A stretch of 46,881 nt of DNA from Actinomadura montaniterrae. GTDB taxonomy: Bacteria > Actinomycetota > Actinomycetes > Streptosporangiales > Streptosporangiaceae. The notes beneath the pieces are model-generated. The model was not told the DNA's origin. It made no database searches and saw nothing but the letters and a program-made list of their open reading frames with translations. Both the position numbers and the translations under genes were made by a program. The stretch covers positions 1-46,881 of the forward strand of contig NZ_WBMR01000061.1 of NCBI RefSeq assembly GCF_008923365.1, read 5' to 3'. Of this stretch, positions 18,507 to 25,619 are shown piece after piece (the first letter of the stretch is position 1; the number at the start of each line of letters is the position of its first letter).

Positions 18507-18521
18507 GAGAATAGCATTCTC
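18507..18521. promoter_or_regulatory. Operator GAGAAT-AGC-ATTCTC, bidirectional, abutting a start codon
   Basis: An exact copy of the shared palindrome between the divergent SDR pair (start 18468, minus) and the ligase operon (ATG 18522). The ATG touches the last base of the palindrome. The centre is TAGCAT (18512-18517) on the plus strand and TGCTAT on the minus strand, both usable -10 hexamers. Transcription from the plus -10 would begin at or within a few bases of the ATG, so a leaderless mRNA is likely. Confidence 0.8.
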
Positions 18522-19988
18522 ATGAACATCACCATGATCGCGGAGATGGCGGCCTCGGCCGGCGACCGGACGGCGGTGACGGCGGACGGCCGCTCGCTGA
18601 CCGCCGCCGGCCTGCTGCGCCTCGCCCGGGCGGCCGCCCACCGGTTCCGGCGCCACCCCGCCGTCCTCTACCTGGCGGCGAACCACCTCGCCTACCCGGT
18701 CGCGCTGTTCGGCGCCGCCGTCGCGGGCGTGCCCTTCGTCCCCCTCAACTACCGGCTCGGCGAGCGGCAGCTGGACGAGCTGCGGTCCCGGCACCCCGGC
18801 GCGCTCGTGCTCCGGCCTGACGACCTCGACGCCTTCATGGCGGAGACCGAGGGGGCCGCGTCCGAGGACCCGTCCGGCTCCGGCCCGGAGCCGGCGGCCG
18901 AGGACGACCCGGACCCCGTCGCGGTCCTGCTCTACACCAGCGGGACGACCGCCGCGCCGAAGTCGGCCGTCCTGCGCCACCGGCACCTGCTCGCCTACGT
19001 GCTGAACACCCTGGAGTTCGGCTCCGCCGCGGAGGACGACGCCGCGCTCGTCGCGGTCCCGCCGTACCACGTCGCCGGCCTGGCGAACCTGCTGTCGAAC
19101 CTCTACACCGGGCGCCGGGTGGTCTACATGCCGGCCTTCGACGCGGGGGAGTGGCTGGAGACCGTCCGGCGCGAGCGCATCACGAACGCGCTGGTCGTGC
19201 CGACGATGCTGGCGCGGATCGTCGCGGAGGTGAAGGGCGACGACGCCGGCACGCCCACGCTGCGCAACCTCGCCTACGGCGGCGCGCGGACCCCGCTGCC
19301 CGTGCTGGAACGGGCGCTGCGGATCTTCCCGGACACGGGTTTCGTCAACGCGTACGGCCTGACGGAGACGGCGTCCTCCATCGCCGTCCTCGGCCCCGAC
19401 GACCACCGCGAGGCGCTCGCCGCGACCGACCCGGCGGTCCGCGCGCGCCTCGGGTCGGTCGGCCGCGCCCTGCCCGGCGTCGAGTTCCAGATCCGCTCCG
19501 ACGACGGCGAACCCCTGGAGGCGGGCCGGACCGGGCTGGTGTTCGTCCGGGGCGAGCAGATCTCCGGCGAGTACGGGGGGAAGAGCTCCCTCGACGCCGG
19601 CGGCTGGTTCGCCACCCGGGACCGCGGACGCCTCGACGCCGACGGCTACCTGTTCATCGAGGGCCGCGCCGACGACACCATCATCCGCGGCGGGGAGAAC
19701 ATCGCCCCGGCCGAGATCGAGGACGTCCTGCTGGCGCATCCCGGGATCGCCGAGGCCGCGGTGCTCGGCGTGCCCGACCCCGAGTGGGGGCAGCGCCTCG
19801 TCGCGGTCGTCGTCGGCGAGGGCGAGCCGGAGGAGATCAGGCGCTGGGTCCGGGAGCGGCTGCGGTCCTCCAAGACGCCCGACGACATCGTCTTCCGCGC
19901 CGAGCTCCCGAAGACCGACACCGGAAAGCTGCTGCGCCGCGTCCTGCTGGCCGAGATGGACACAACGTTGGAGAACACCCGTGCCTGA
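18522..19988 (+). CDS. Acyl-CoA synthetase (AMP-forming)
   Basis: A 488-residue adenylate-forming ligase with LLYTSGTTAAPKSAV (phosphate loop), NAYGLTETAS (adenine motif), the GRADDTIIRGGENIAPAEIE hinge and lid segment, and DTGKLLRR with the final lysine. It should make an acyl-CoA for the thiolase cycle encoded next. No Shine-Dalgarno precedes ATG 18522, and the operator touches it, so leaderless translation is likely; ATG 18534 is an alternative. An upstream ATG at 18483 would place the operator in the coding sequence and is less likely. The stop overlaps the thiolase start by 8 bp. Substrate range is not readable from sequence. Confidence 0.87.
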   Translation: MNITMIAEMAASAGDRTAVTADGRSLTAAGLLRLARAAAHRFRRHPAVLYLAANHLAYPVALFGAAVAGVPFVPLNYRLGERQLDELRSRHPGALVLRPDDLDAFMAETEGAASEDPSGSGPEPAAEDDPDPVAVLLYTSGTTAAPKSAVLRHRHLLAYVLNTLEFGSAAEDDAALVAVPPYHVAGLANLLSNLYTGRRVVYMPAFDAGEWLETVRRERITNALVVPTMLARIVAEVKGDDAGTPTLRNLAYGGARTPLPVLERALRIFPDTGFVNAYGLTETASSIAVLGPDDHREALAATDPAVRARLGSVGRALPGVEFQIRSDDGEPLEAGRTGLVFVRGEQISGEYGGKSSLDAGGWFATRDRGRLDADGYLFIEGRADDTIIRGGENIAPAEIEDVLLAHPGIAEAAVLGVPDPEWGQRLVAVVVGEGEPEEIRRWVRERLRSSKTPDDIVFRAELPKTDTGKLLRRVLLAEMDTTLENTRA

Positions 19989-21135
19989 AGCCGTCATCAC
20001 CGCCGCCCTGCGCACCCCCGTGGGCACCGCCTTCAAGGGGACCCTGCGCGACACCACCGCCTACGACCTGGCGCACCACGTGGTCTCCGCCGCCGCGTCG
20101 GGGCTCGACCCCGAGCAGGTCGACGACGTGATCCTCGGCGAGGGCCTGTACGGCGGCGGCGTCCTCGCCCGCCACGCCGCGATCACCGCCGGGCTCACCT
20201 CCGTCGCCGGGCAGGCCTGCAACCGGCACTGCGCCGCCGGGCAGGCCGCCGTGCAGGACGCCGCCGCGAGCATCCGCGCGGGCATGGACGAGCTCGTCAT
20301 CGCCGGCGGGGTGAACTCGGCGTCCACGTCGCCGAAGTCCCGCTTCCGGGCCGGGGACGAGTGGGTCGACCCGTGGAACCCGCCCACCCACCCCGACCGC
20401 CCGGACGCCCCGAACCTGGACATGTCCATCACCGTCGGCTGGAACGCGGCCGTCAAGGCGGGCGTGTCCCGCGAGGAGATGGACGCATGGGCGCTGCGCT
20501 CGCACCGCAACGCGGTCCGCGCCATCGACGAGGGCCGGTTCAAGGACGAGATCGTTCCCATCGAGACGCCGCACGGCACGTTCTCCGTCGACGAGCATCC
20601 GCGGCGCGACACGTCCATGGAGAAGCTCGCCGCGCTCAAGCCGCTGCACCCGGAGATCGAGGGCTTCAGCATCACCGCCGGGAACGCTTGCGGCAGCAAC
20701 GACGGCGCCGCCGCGCTGGTGGTCGCCAGCGACGGGCTCGCCGCCCGGCAGGGCCTGCCCGTGCTCGGCACCGTCCGGTCGTGGGCGTCGGTCGGCGTCG
20801 ACCCCGCCATCACCGGCCTCGCCCCGACGAAGGCGATCCCGAAGGCGCTGGCGCGCGCCGGGCTCAAGCCCGACGACGTCGAGGTGTTCGAGATCAACGA
20901 GGCGTTCGCGTCGATGTGCGTCGCGACGGTCGGCATGCTCGGGCTCGACCCGGAGCGGGTGAACGTCAACGGCAGCGGCTGCTCGCTCGGCCACCCGGTC
21001 GCCGCCACCGGCGCCCGCATGCTGGTCACGCTGGTACACGAGCTGCGGCGCCGCGGCGGCGGCATCGGCGTCGCCGCGATGTGCGCGGGCGGCGGCATGG
21101 GCTCGGCCACGGTCATCGAGGTCCCGGCGCCGTGA
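19981..21135 (+). CDS. Acetyl-CoA acetyltransferase / 3-ketoacyl-CoA thiolase
   Basis: A 384-residue thiolase. The nucleophile is Cys84 in NRHCAAGQAA, and the second active-site set is INEAFA, His338 in GCSLGHPVAATGAR and Cys368 in MCAGGGMG. It would cleave a 3-ketoacyl-CoA with CoA to release acetyl-CoA or propionyl-CoA. The GTG start follows TTGGAG and overlaps the ligase stop. The MeaB-type GTPase starts 19 bp after its stop. The divergent 3-hydroxyacyl-CoA dehydrogenase-like SDR supplies the preceding oxidation. It has the usual length and no missing catalytic residue. Confidence 0.92.
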   Translation: MPEAVITAALRTPVGTAFKGTLRDTTAYDLAHHVVSAAASGLDPEQVDDVILGEGLYGGGVLARHAAITAGLTSVAGQACNRHCAAGQAAVQDAAASIRAGMDELVIAGGVNSASTSPKSRFRAGDEWVDPWNPPTHPDRPDAPNLDMSITVGWNAAVKAGVSREEMDAWALRSHRNAVRAIDEGRFKDEIVPIETPHGTFSVDEHPRRDTSMEKLAALKPLHPEIEGFSITAGNACGSNDGAAALVVASDGLAARQGLPVLGTVRSWASVGVDPAITGLAPTKAIPKALARAGLKPDDVEVFEINEAFASMCVATVGMLGLDPERVNVNGSGCSLGHPVAATGARMLVTLVHELRRRGGGIGVAAMCAGGGMGSATVIEVPAP

Positions 21136-21154
21136 CCGTGCGAGCGGGAGCGCG

Positions 21155-22033
21155 GTGAACGTCCCCGAGCTGGTCGCCGAGGCGCGCGGCGGTTCGGTCC
21201 GGGCCGCCGGGCGGCTGCTCACCCTGGTCGAGGGCGCGCGCCGCGAGGAGGTCCTCGACGCCCTCGGGCCGGCCGCCGCGCGGGTCGTCGGCGTGACGGG
21301 ACCGCCCGGCGCCGGCAAGTCGACGACGGTCGCCGCGCTCGTCGGCGCGTACCGGGACGGCGGGCGCCGCGTGGCGGTGCTCGCCGTCGACCCGTCCTCG
21401 CCGTTCAGCGGCGGCGCGCTGCTCGGCGACCGGATCCGGATGTCCGCGCACGCCGCCGACCCCGGCGTGCTCATCCGCTCGGTGGCGGCCCGCGGGCATC
21501 TCGGCGGGCTGGCGACGGCCGTGCCCGCGGCGGTCCGGGTGCTGGCCGCGCTCGGCTACGACCCGGTCATCGTGGAGACGGTCGGCGTCGGGCAGTCGGA
21601 GATCGAGGTCGCCGCCGTCGCCGACCCGGTCGTGGTGGTGCTCGCCCCCGGCGCGGGCGACGCCGTGCAGGCCGCGAAGGCCGGCCTGCTGGAGGTCGCG
21701 GACGTCCTGGTCGTCAACAAGGCCGACCGCGACGGCGCGGAACGGACCGTCCGGGACCTACGCGCCGAGACCGCCGCCCCGGTCCTGACCCTCGTCGCGA
21801 CGAAGGGGGAGGGGCTGCCGCGGCTCGTCGAGGCGGTCGAGGCGCACGCCCGGGCGGACGATCCGGCCCGCCGGGCGGAGCGCGCCCGCGCCCAGATCCT
21901 CTCCCTGGCGCAGAGCCGCCTGCGCGCCCACCCGGCCCTCACGGACCTGGCGGCCGACGTCGCCGCCGGCCGCCGCGACCCGTACGCCGCCGCCCGGGAG
22001 CTCGTCGGCCTTCCTCCCGGGCGGGCGGGCTGA
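21155..22033 (+). CDS. meaB: MeaB/ArgK-type GTPase, acyl-CoA mutase chaperone
   Basis: A 292-residue G3E-family GTPase. The Walker A motif is GPPGAGKS at residues 49-56, ETVGVGQSE follows as switch-region motif, and VVNKAD gives the base-specificity loop. MeaB proteins load and protect the B12 cofactor of methylmalonyl-CoA-type mutases and help replace damaged cobalamin. The GTG start lies 19 bp after the thiolase stop. It is 18 kb from the split mutase at 1387-3410, but both operons have an exact GAGAAT operator, so they are probably induced together. No other mutase is in the window, so this is the likely chaperone of that enzyme (inference). Confidence 0.88.
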   Translation: MNVPELVAEARGGSVRAAGRLLTLVEGARREEVLDALGPAAARVVGVTGPPGAGKSTTVAALVGAYRDGGRRVAVLAVDPSSPFSGGALLGDRIRMSAHAADPGVLIRSVAARGHLGGLATAVPAAVRVLAALGYDPVIVETVGVGQSEIEVAAVADPVVVVLAPGAGDAVQAAKAGLLEVADVLVVNKADRDGAERTVRDLRAETAAPVLTLVATKGEGLPRLVEAVEAHARADDPARRAERARAQILSLAQSRLRAHPALTDLAADVAAGRRDPYAAARELVGLPPGRAG

Positions 22034-22040
22034 CGGCGGA

Positions 22041-22868
22041 TCAGCCGCGGAAGCGCAGCAGCGCCTCCTGCGCGTAGGAGGCGACGAGGGTGCCGTCCTC
22101 GGTGAGGACGTCGCCCCTGCCGAAGCAGCGGCCGTGCGCGAGGAGCGGGCTGTGCTGGCGGAGGAGGAGCCAGCCGCCGGTGCGGAACGGGCGGTGGAAC
22201 CAGAGCGTGTGAGAGGTGACGGCGGAGGTGAACGCCGTGCCGGCGTCCCGCTGCCCGACGCCCTCGACGGGCCGCAGCGCCGTCCCGATCAGGCTGAGGT
22301 CCGTCGCGTAGGCGGCGAGGGCGGGCGCGTGGTCCGGGTCGGTCTCGGGGATCCGCATCCACAGGTCGAGTTCGGGCGGTCCCGAGGCGGCCGAGTCCAG
22401 GTCGGCGGACGCGCGGGTCTCCCAGGGGAGCAGGCCGATGTCCACCCGGTGCTCGGGCCCGAGGACGGGCGGCACCTTCGCGACCGTCTGGTGGTCGGGC
22501 CCGTCCTCGGCGGCGTGCAGGGACACCGATGCGGTGGCGATGACGCCGGCCTCTTGGAGCGCCTTGACCGTCAGGACCGCGAACGTGCCGCCCTCGCGGT
22601 GGCGCTCCACCTCGTAGCGGACGGGCTCGTCGGTGCGCCCCTCGCGCGGGAACAGCGCGTGCAGCGACTTGACGCCCTTGCCGGGGCAGGCCAGCGCCGC
22701 CGCCCGGGCGAACTGGGCGAGGAGCTGGCCGCCGAACAGGCGGTGGTAGCCGAGCCGCTGGTTGCGCCCCTCGAACACGACGGGCGCGCCTTCGGCGCCG
22801 GCGGGCCGGGCCGGAGGCGGCGCGGTGAGGTCGAGGCACGCCAGGAGATCGCTCCAGAGATCGGGCAT
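22041..22868 (-). CDS. Acyl-CoA thioesterase II (TesB-like)
   Basis: A 275-residue double-hotdog thioesterase. FEGRNQRLGYHRLFGGQLLAQ near residue 33, shown in part, the SLHALF strand, FTSAVTSHTLWFH and the ending VASYAQEALLR match TesB, where an Asp/Thr/Gln set hydrolyses acyl-CoAs to free acid and CoA. It may return CoA from dead-end thioesters of the pathway. ATG 22868 has GAGG upstream. The promoter on the minus strand has TACTAT as -10 and the GAGAAT operator over the -35 region. It converges with meaB, 7 bp apart. Confidence 0.87.
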   Translation of the reverse strand: MPDLWSDLLACLDLTAPPPARPAGAEGAPVVFEGRNQRLGYHRLFGGQLLAQFARAAALACPGKGVKSLHALFPREGRTDEPVRYEVERHREGGTFAVLTVKALQEAGVIATASVSLHAAEDGPDHQTVAKVPPVLGPEHRVDIGLLPWETRASADLDSAASGPPELDLWMRIPETDPDHAPALAAYATDLSLIGTALRPVEGVGQRDAGTAFTSAVTSHTLWFHRPFRTGGWLLLRQHSPLLAHGRCFGRGDVLTEDGTLVASYAQEALLRFRG

Positions 22869-22875
22869 GCCTCGA

Positions 22876-22891
22876 CTATAGTAAGGCTCTC
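22876..22891 (-). repeat. 16-bp promoter box shared with 23665-23680 (thioesterase copy)
   Basis: On the minus strand this reads GAGAGCCTTACTATAG. The copy at 23665-23680 on the plus strand differs by one base (G for C at position 6). It contains TACTAT, a good -10, just upstream of the thioesterase start. The two copies flank the TetR gene in inverted orientation, each beside a GAGAAT operator. Confidence 0.65.
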
Positions 22892-22898
22892 TGAATCT

Positions 22899-22913
22899 GA
22901 GAATAGGATTCTC
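22899..22913. promoter_or_regulatory. Operator GAGAAT-AGG-ATTCTC (thioesterase promoter)
   Basis: An exact copy of the shared palindrome, 31 bp upstream of the thioesterase start (22868, minus) and directly after the TetR gene stop. Relative to the TACTAT -10 in 22876-22891 it covers the -35 position, unlike most other copies, which cover the -10. Confidence 0.78.
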
Positions 22914-22917
22914 GGGT

Positions 22918-23595
22918 TCAGTCGCGGGAGACTCCCAGTGCGCAGAAGTCCCACACCTCGCCGGCCTCGAGCGGGTGGGCGTTCTCGTCCTCGGAGACCC
23001 CGTTCGACTGGGCGACGAACATCACCGTCTGCATCACCAGGGCGGCGGCCCGCCGCGGCGCGACCTCCGCGCGCAGCTGCCCGGCGGCCTCCGCCTCCGT
23101 CATCAGCTCGGTGAACAGGGCCAGCAGCGGCGCGTGCGCGATCTTCACCTCGGCCGGGTGGGAGATCAGCAGCTGCGGGGCGAAGTCGGTGAACAGCGGG
23201 CGCTGCGCGGCCGGGTCCGGGCGGGAGAGCTCGAACAGCAGCTCGACCGCGACCCTGAGGCGGGCCAGCGGGTCGGCCTGCCCGGCCGCGGCGGCCCGGA
23301 TCTGGTCGGCCGACCGGCGCAGCGCGTCCTCGAACAGGGCGAGGAGCAGCTCGTGCTTGCCGTCGAAGTGCTGGTAGAAGCTGCGCAGCGACTGCCGCGA
23401 GCGGTCCACGACCTCCTGCACGGTGAAGTCGGTGGTGTTCTTCTCCGTGATGATCGCCTGCGCCGCGTCGAGGAAGCGCTCCACCCGCTGCTCGGCGCGG
23501 AGCTTGGCGGCCTTGGTGGAGCGCTCGACCGCGCGCTGCTTCCAGGCCGGTTCCTCGGCCGGTGCGCTCGCGGGCGGATCCGTCTTCTGTGCCAT
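22918..23595 (-). CDS. TetR-family regulator, candidate controller of the GAGAAT regulon
   Basis: A 225-residue TetR protein. Residues 1-45 form a charged, proline-rich lead (AQKTDPPASAPAEEP), then the DNA-binding domain follows with FTVQEVVDRSRQSLRSFYQH as helix-turn-helix, then a helical ligand domain. ATG 23595 is used; the frame is open upstream with no support. Exact GAGAAT palindromes lie on both sides (22899 and 23687), and the second sits in the divergent region that also carries this gene's own promoter. This makes it the best candidate to bind the motif across the window. The two other TetR genes have their own, different palindromes. Binding itself is inferred. Confidence 0.87.
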   Translation of the reverse strand: MAQKTDPPASAPAEEPAWKQRAVERSTKAAKLRAEQRVERFLDAAQAIITEKNTTDFTVQEVVDRSRQSLRSFYQHFDGKHELLLALFEDALRRSADQIRAAAAGQADPLARLRVAVELLFELSRPDPAAQRPLFTDFAPQLLISHPAEVKIAHAPLLALFTELMTEAEAAGQLRAEVAPRRAAALVMQTVMFVAQSNGVSEDENAHPLEAGEVWDFCALGVSRD

Positions 23596-23664
23596 GTCAA
23601 GAACCTTACTGCACGATTCCGGGACCGTGCCTGCAGTCTCACCGCTCGGACCGCCAAGGTTTGC

Positions 23665-23680
23665 GAGAGGCTTACTATAG
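23665..23680 (+). repeat. 16-bp promoter box shared with 22876-22891 (oxidoreductase copy)
   Basis: Reads GAGAGGCTTACTATAG on the plus strand, one base different from the minus-strand copy at 22876-22891. Here it lies upstream of the GAGAAT operator instead of downstream, so the two elements are in swapped order at the two ends of the TetR gene. Confidence 0.65.
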
Positions 23681-23686
23681 ATTTTC

Positions 23687-23701
23687 GAGAATGCTATTCT
23701 C
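23687..23701. promoter_or_regulatory. Operator GAGAAT-GCT-ATTCTC with -10 TGCTAT
   Basis: An exact palindrome 6 bp before the GTG start at 23708 and in the divergent region of the TetR gene. TGCTAT (23692-23697) is a good -10. Transcription would begin about at the start codon, and no Shine-Dalgarno exists, so a leaderless transcript is likely. Confidence 0.8.
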
Positions 23702-23707
23702 TTCGCC

Positions 23708-24682
23708 GTGAAAGCCTTGCGCTGCACCGCGCACGGTTCCCTGGACGACCTGGCGGTGCACGAGATCCCCGAGCCGGTCGCCGGCCCCGGCCAGGTCGTC
23801 GTCGAGGTGCGGGCCGCCGCGGTGAACTTCGCCGACATCCTCGTCGTCCAGGGCGCCTACCAGGTCGCCGCCCCGGTCCCGTTCACGCCCGGCAGCGAGT
23901 TCGCGGGGCGGATCACCGAGGTCGGGCCGGACGTCGAGGGGTTCGCCCCCGGCGACGCCGTGTCCGGCTCGGTGTTCGTGGGCGCCTTCGCCCAGCGCGT
24001 GGTGGTGCCCGCGACCAGCCTGACCGCGCTGCCGCCCGGCGCCGACCTGCGCGCTGCGGCGGCGTCCGGCGTCTCCTACGCCACCGCCTACCACGCGCTC
24101 ACGCTCGTCGCCGAGCTGCGCGCGGGGGAGACGCTGGCCGTTCTGGGCGCCGCCGGCGGCGTCGGCCTGGCCGCCGTCCAGCTGGGACGGCTGCTCGGCG
24201 CGCGCGTCATCGCGGTCGCGTCGTCCGAGCGGAAACGCGGCCTGTGCCTGGCGGAGGGCGCCGACATCGCCCTGCCCTACGACGACCTCAAGCGGCGGCT
24301 GGCCGACGCGGGCGGCGCCGACGTGGTGCTCGACCCGGTCGGCGGCGACCACGCCGAGCCCGCACTCCGCGCGCTGCGCTGGGGCGGCCGCTACGTGACG
24401 GTCGGGTTCGCGGGCGGCGAGATCCCGCGCATACCGCTCAACCTGGTGATGCTCAAAGGGATCAGCGTGCGCGGCTTCGAGTTCGGCGGCTGGGCCGGGC
24501 ACGAGCGGGACGCGCTCGTGCGCGGCCGCGCCGAGCTGGCCCGGCTCTTCCTGACCGGCGAGCTGAAGCCGCACATCCACGCCGTGTACCCGCTGGAGGA
24601 CGCGGCCGGCGCGCTCGCCGCCGTCGCGGGGCGCAGCTCGGCCGGCAAGGTCCTGATCGTCCCCGCGGACCCGGACGCTTGA
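23708..24682 (+). CDS. Zinc-free MDR oxidoreductase, NADPH:quinone reductase-like
   Basis: A 324-residue medium-chain reductase of the quinone oxidoreductase group. NFADILVVQG, FTPGSEFAG, LGAAGGVGLAAVQLG (NADPH-binding) and VDPVGGD-like LDPVGGDHAEPA are typical, and the zinc ligands of alcohol dehydrogenases are missing. Relatives reduce enones or enoyl-CoA-type double bonds. The GTG start follows the operator with no ribosome site. It is a single gene, divergent from the TetR at 22918, and converges with the CMD-family gene at 24732. In the absence of acyl-CoA dehydrogenases it may handle an unsaturation step in the pathway (inference). Confidence 0.85.
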   Translation: MKALRCTAHGSLDDLAVHEIPEPVAGPGQVVVEVRAAAVNFADILVVQGAYQVAAPVPFTPGSEFAGRITEVGPDVEGFAPGDAVSGSVFVGAFAQRVVVPATSLTALPPGADLRAAAASGVSYATAYHALTLVAELRAGETLAVLGAAGGVGLAAVQLGRLLGARVIAVASSERKRGLCLAEGADIALPYDDLKRRLADAGGADVVLDPVGGDHAEPALRALRWGGRYVTVGFAGGEIPRIPLNLVMLKGISVRGFEFGGWAGHERDALVRGRAELARLFLTGELKPHIHAVYPLEDAAGALAAVAGRSSAGKVLIVPADPDA

Positions 24683-24731
24683 GACGTCCCGGACGCGGGG
24701 CGCGGGTGAGCGGGCCGCCGGGCGCGGCGGC

Positions 24732-25298
24732 TCAGCCGCCCCCGCCCGGCCGCTCGAACTCGCTGGGCAGGCCGGGCTCGTCGGGCTCGACCCCTAAGGT
24801 GTTGAAGGCGCTCGCGAGCATGCCGTAGGTGCCGACCGTGAACACCAGGTCGATGAGTTGCCGCTCGTCGAGGTGCTCGCCGAGCGCGGCCCAGGTCCCG
24901 TCGGAGATGGTGTAGTCGCGTTCGAGCTCGTCGACCGCGCGCAGGACCGCGGCGTCCAGCTCGCCGGCGGCCTCGCCGCGCCCGGCCGCCTCGATCTCCT
25001 CCTCGGACAGCCCCACCAGTTCGCCGAGCTTCACGTGCTCGGTCCACTCGTAGACGCAGTCGCGCAGCCGCGCGACCCGCAGGACCGCGAGTTCGCGGAG
25101 CCGGGCGGGGAGCGTCGAGCGCATCATCATGTACCCGCTGAAGGGGAGGAACCTCCGCACCAGCCGCGGGTGGCGCACGAGCGTGGCCAGGGCGTTCCCG
25201 GCGCCGCGCGGGTTGAGGCGGTGTTCGGGCAGCAGGACGGCCAGTGCCGCGCGCTCCTGGTCGCTCCACTGGTCGCCCGGCAGCGGCGGCACGCGCAT
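24732..25298 (-). CDS. Carboxymuconolactone decarboxylase family protein
   Basis: A 188-residue protein of the CMD superfamily. LPARLRELAVLRVARLRDCVYEW (shown only as a marker of residues about 66-88) and the EHVKLGELVGLSEEEI stretch match the all-helical fold. A single Cys stands where AhpD-type members have a CxxC pair, so peroxidase activity is unlikely. The frame runs open to 25586, but ATG 25298 with GGGAGAG upstream fits and leaves the operator at 25319 outside the gene. The role is unknown; relatives often occur in aromatic and steroid degradation clusters. It is a single gene under an exact GAGAAT operator. Confidence 0.78.
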   Translation of the reverse strand: MRVPPLPGDQWSDQERAALAVLLPEHRLNPRGAGNALATLVRHPRLVRRFLPFSGYMMMRSTLPARLRELAVLRVARLRDCVYEWTEHVKLGELVGLSEEEIEAAGRGEAAGELDAAVLRAVDELERDYTISDGTWAALGEHLDERQLIDLVFTVGTYGMLASAFNTLGVEPDEPGLPSEFERPGGGG

Positions 25299-25318
25299 GG
25301 ACTCTCCCTCTCGTTGTC

Positions 25319-25333
25319 GAGAATCAGATTCTC
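25319..25333. promoter_or_regulatory. Operator GAGAAT-CAG-ATTCTC (CMD-family gene)
   Basis: An exact palindrome 21 bp upstream of the minus-strand start at 25298. On that strand the centre reads TCTGAT, a weak -10. It is 176 bp or more from the transporter promoter, so it is mainly tied to the CMD-family gene. Confidence 0.78.
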
Positions 25334-25502
25334 GCAGCTTGACCGTAGGTTCGCATGATCGCGAGCCTGCGGTCAACAGTGCCGGGCGGTGCCGCGGGGC
25401 GCCGGCGGGGCGGTCTCCGGCGCTCTCCGGGCGGCGCGGAACCGGGCGGACGGCGGCGTGAGCCCGCCCGACCAGGCTCTGATCATTGGGTTGAGCGAAT
25501 AT

Positions 25503-25539
25503 GAATCCTTGATTCTCGTCATAGGAGAAGCTAGTTTCC
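25503..25539 (+). promoter_or_regulatory. Promoter of the ABC transporter operon with degenerate operator halves
   Basis: TTGATT (25509-25514) and TAGTTT (25532-25537) are separated by 17 bp, a good -35/-10 pair. GAATC-CTT-GATTC (25503-25515) is a perfect small palindrome over the -35, and ATTCTC (25512-25517) is one exact half-site of the shared operator. GAGAAG-CTA-GTTTCC (25525-25539) is a weak full-site match over the -10. Confidence 0.55.
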
Positions 25540-25619
25540 TTGCAGCAAGAGGACGCCAGAGGGTCGGCGCTCACCCACTCCGCCAAGACGCTCGGGGGAC
25601 ATCACCGAGGAGGAAGCCT

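Larger units (their letters stand above)
25299..25619. other. 321-bp divergent intergenic region
   Basis: No gene is supported here. It separates the CMD-family gene (minus) from the ABC transporter operon (plus). It holds the exact operator at 25319-25333, a GC-rich middle without clear signals, and a promoter at 25509-25537 with degenerate half-sites of the shared palindrome. A Shine-Dalgarno GAGGAGGA (25607-25614) precedes the GTG at 25620. Confidence 0.7.

Noticed and set aside
24714..24731. GCCGCC/GGCGGC hairpin between convergent genes as terminator
   Set aside because: Only a 6-bp stem, and competing pairings exist; too weak to list in such GC-rich DNA.
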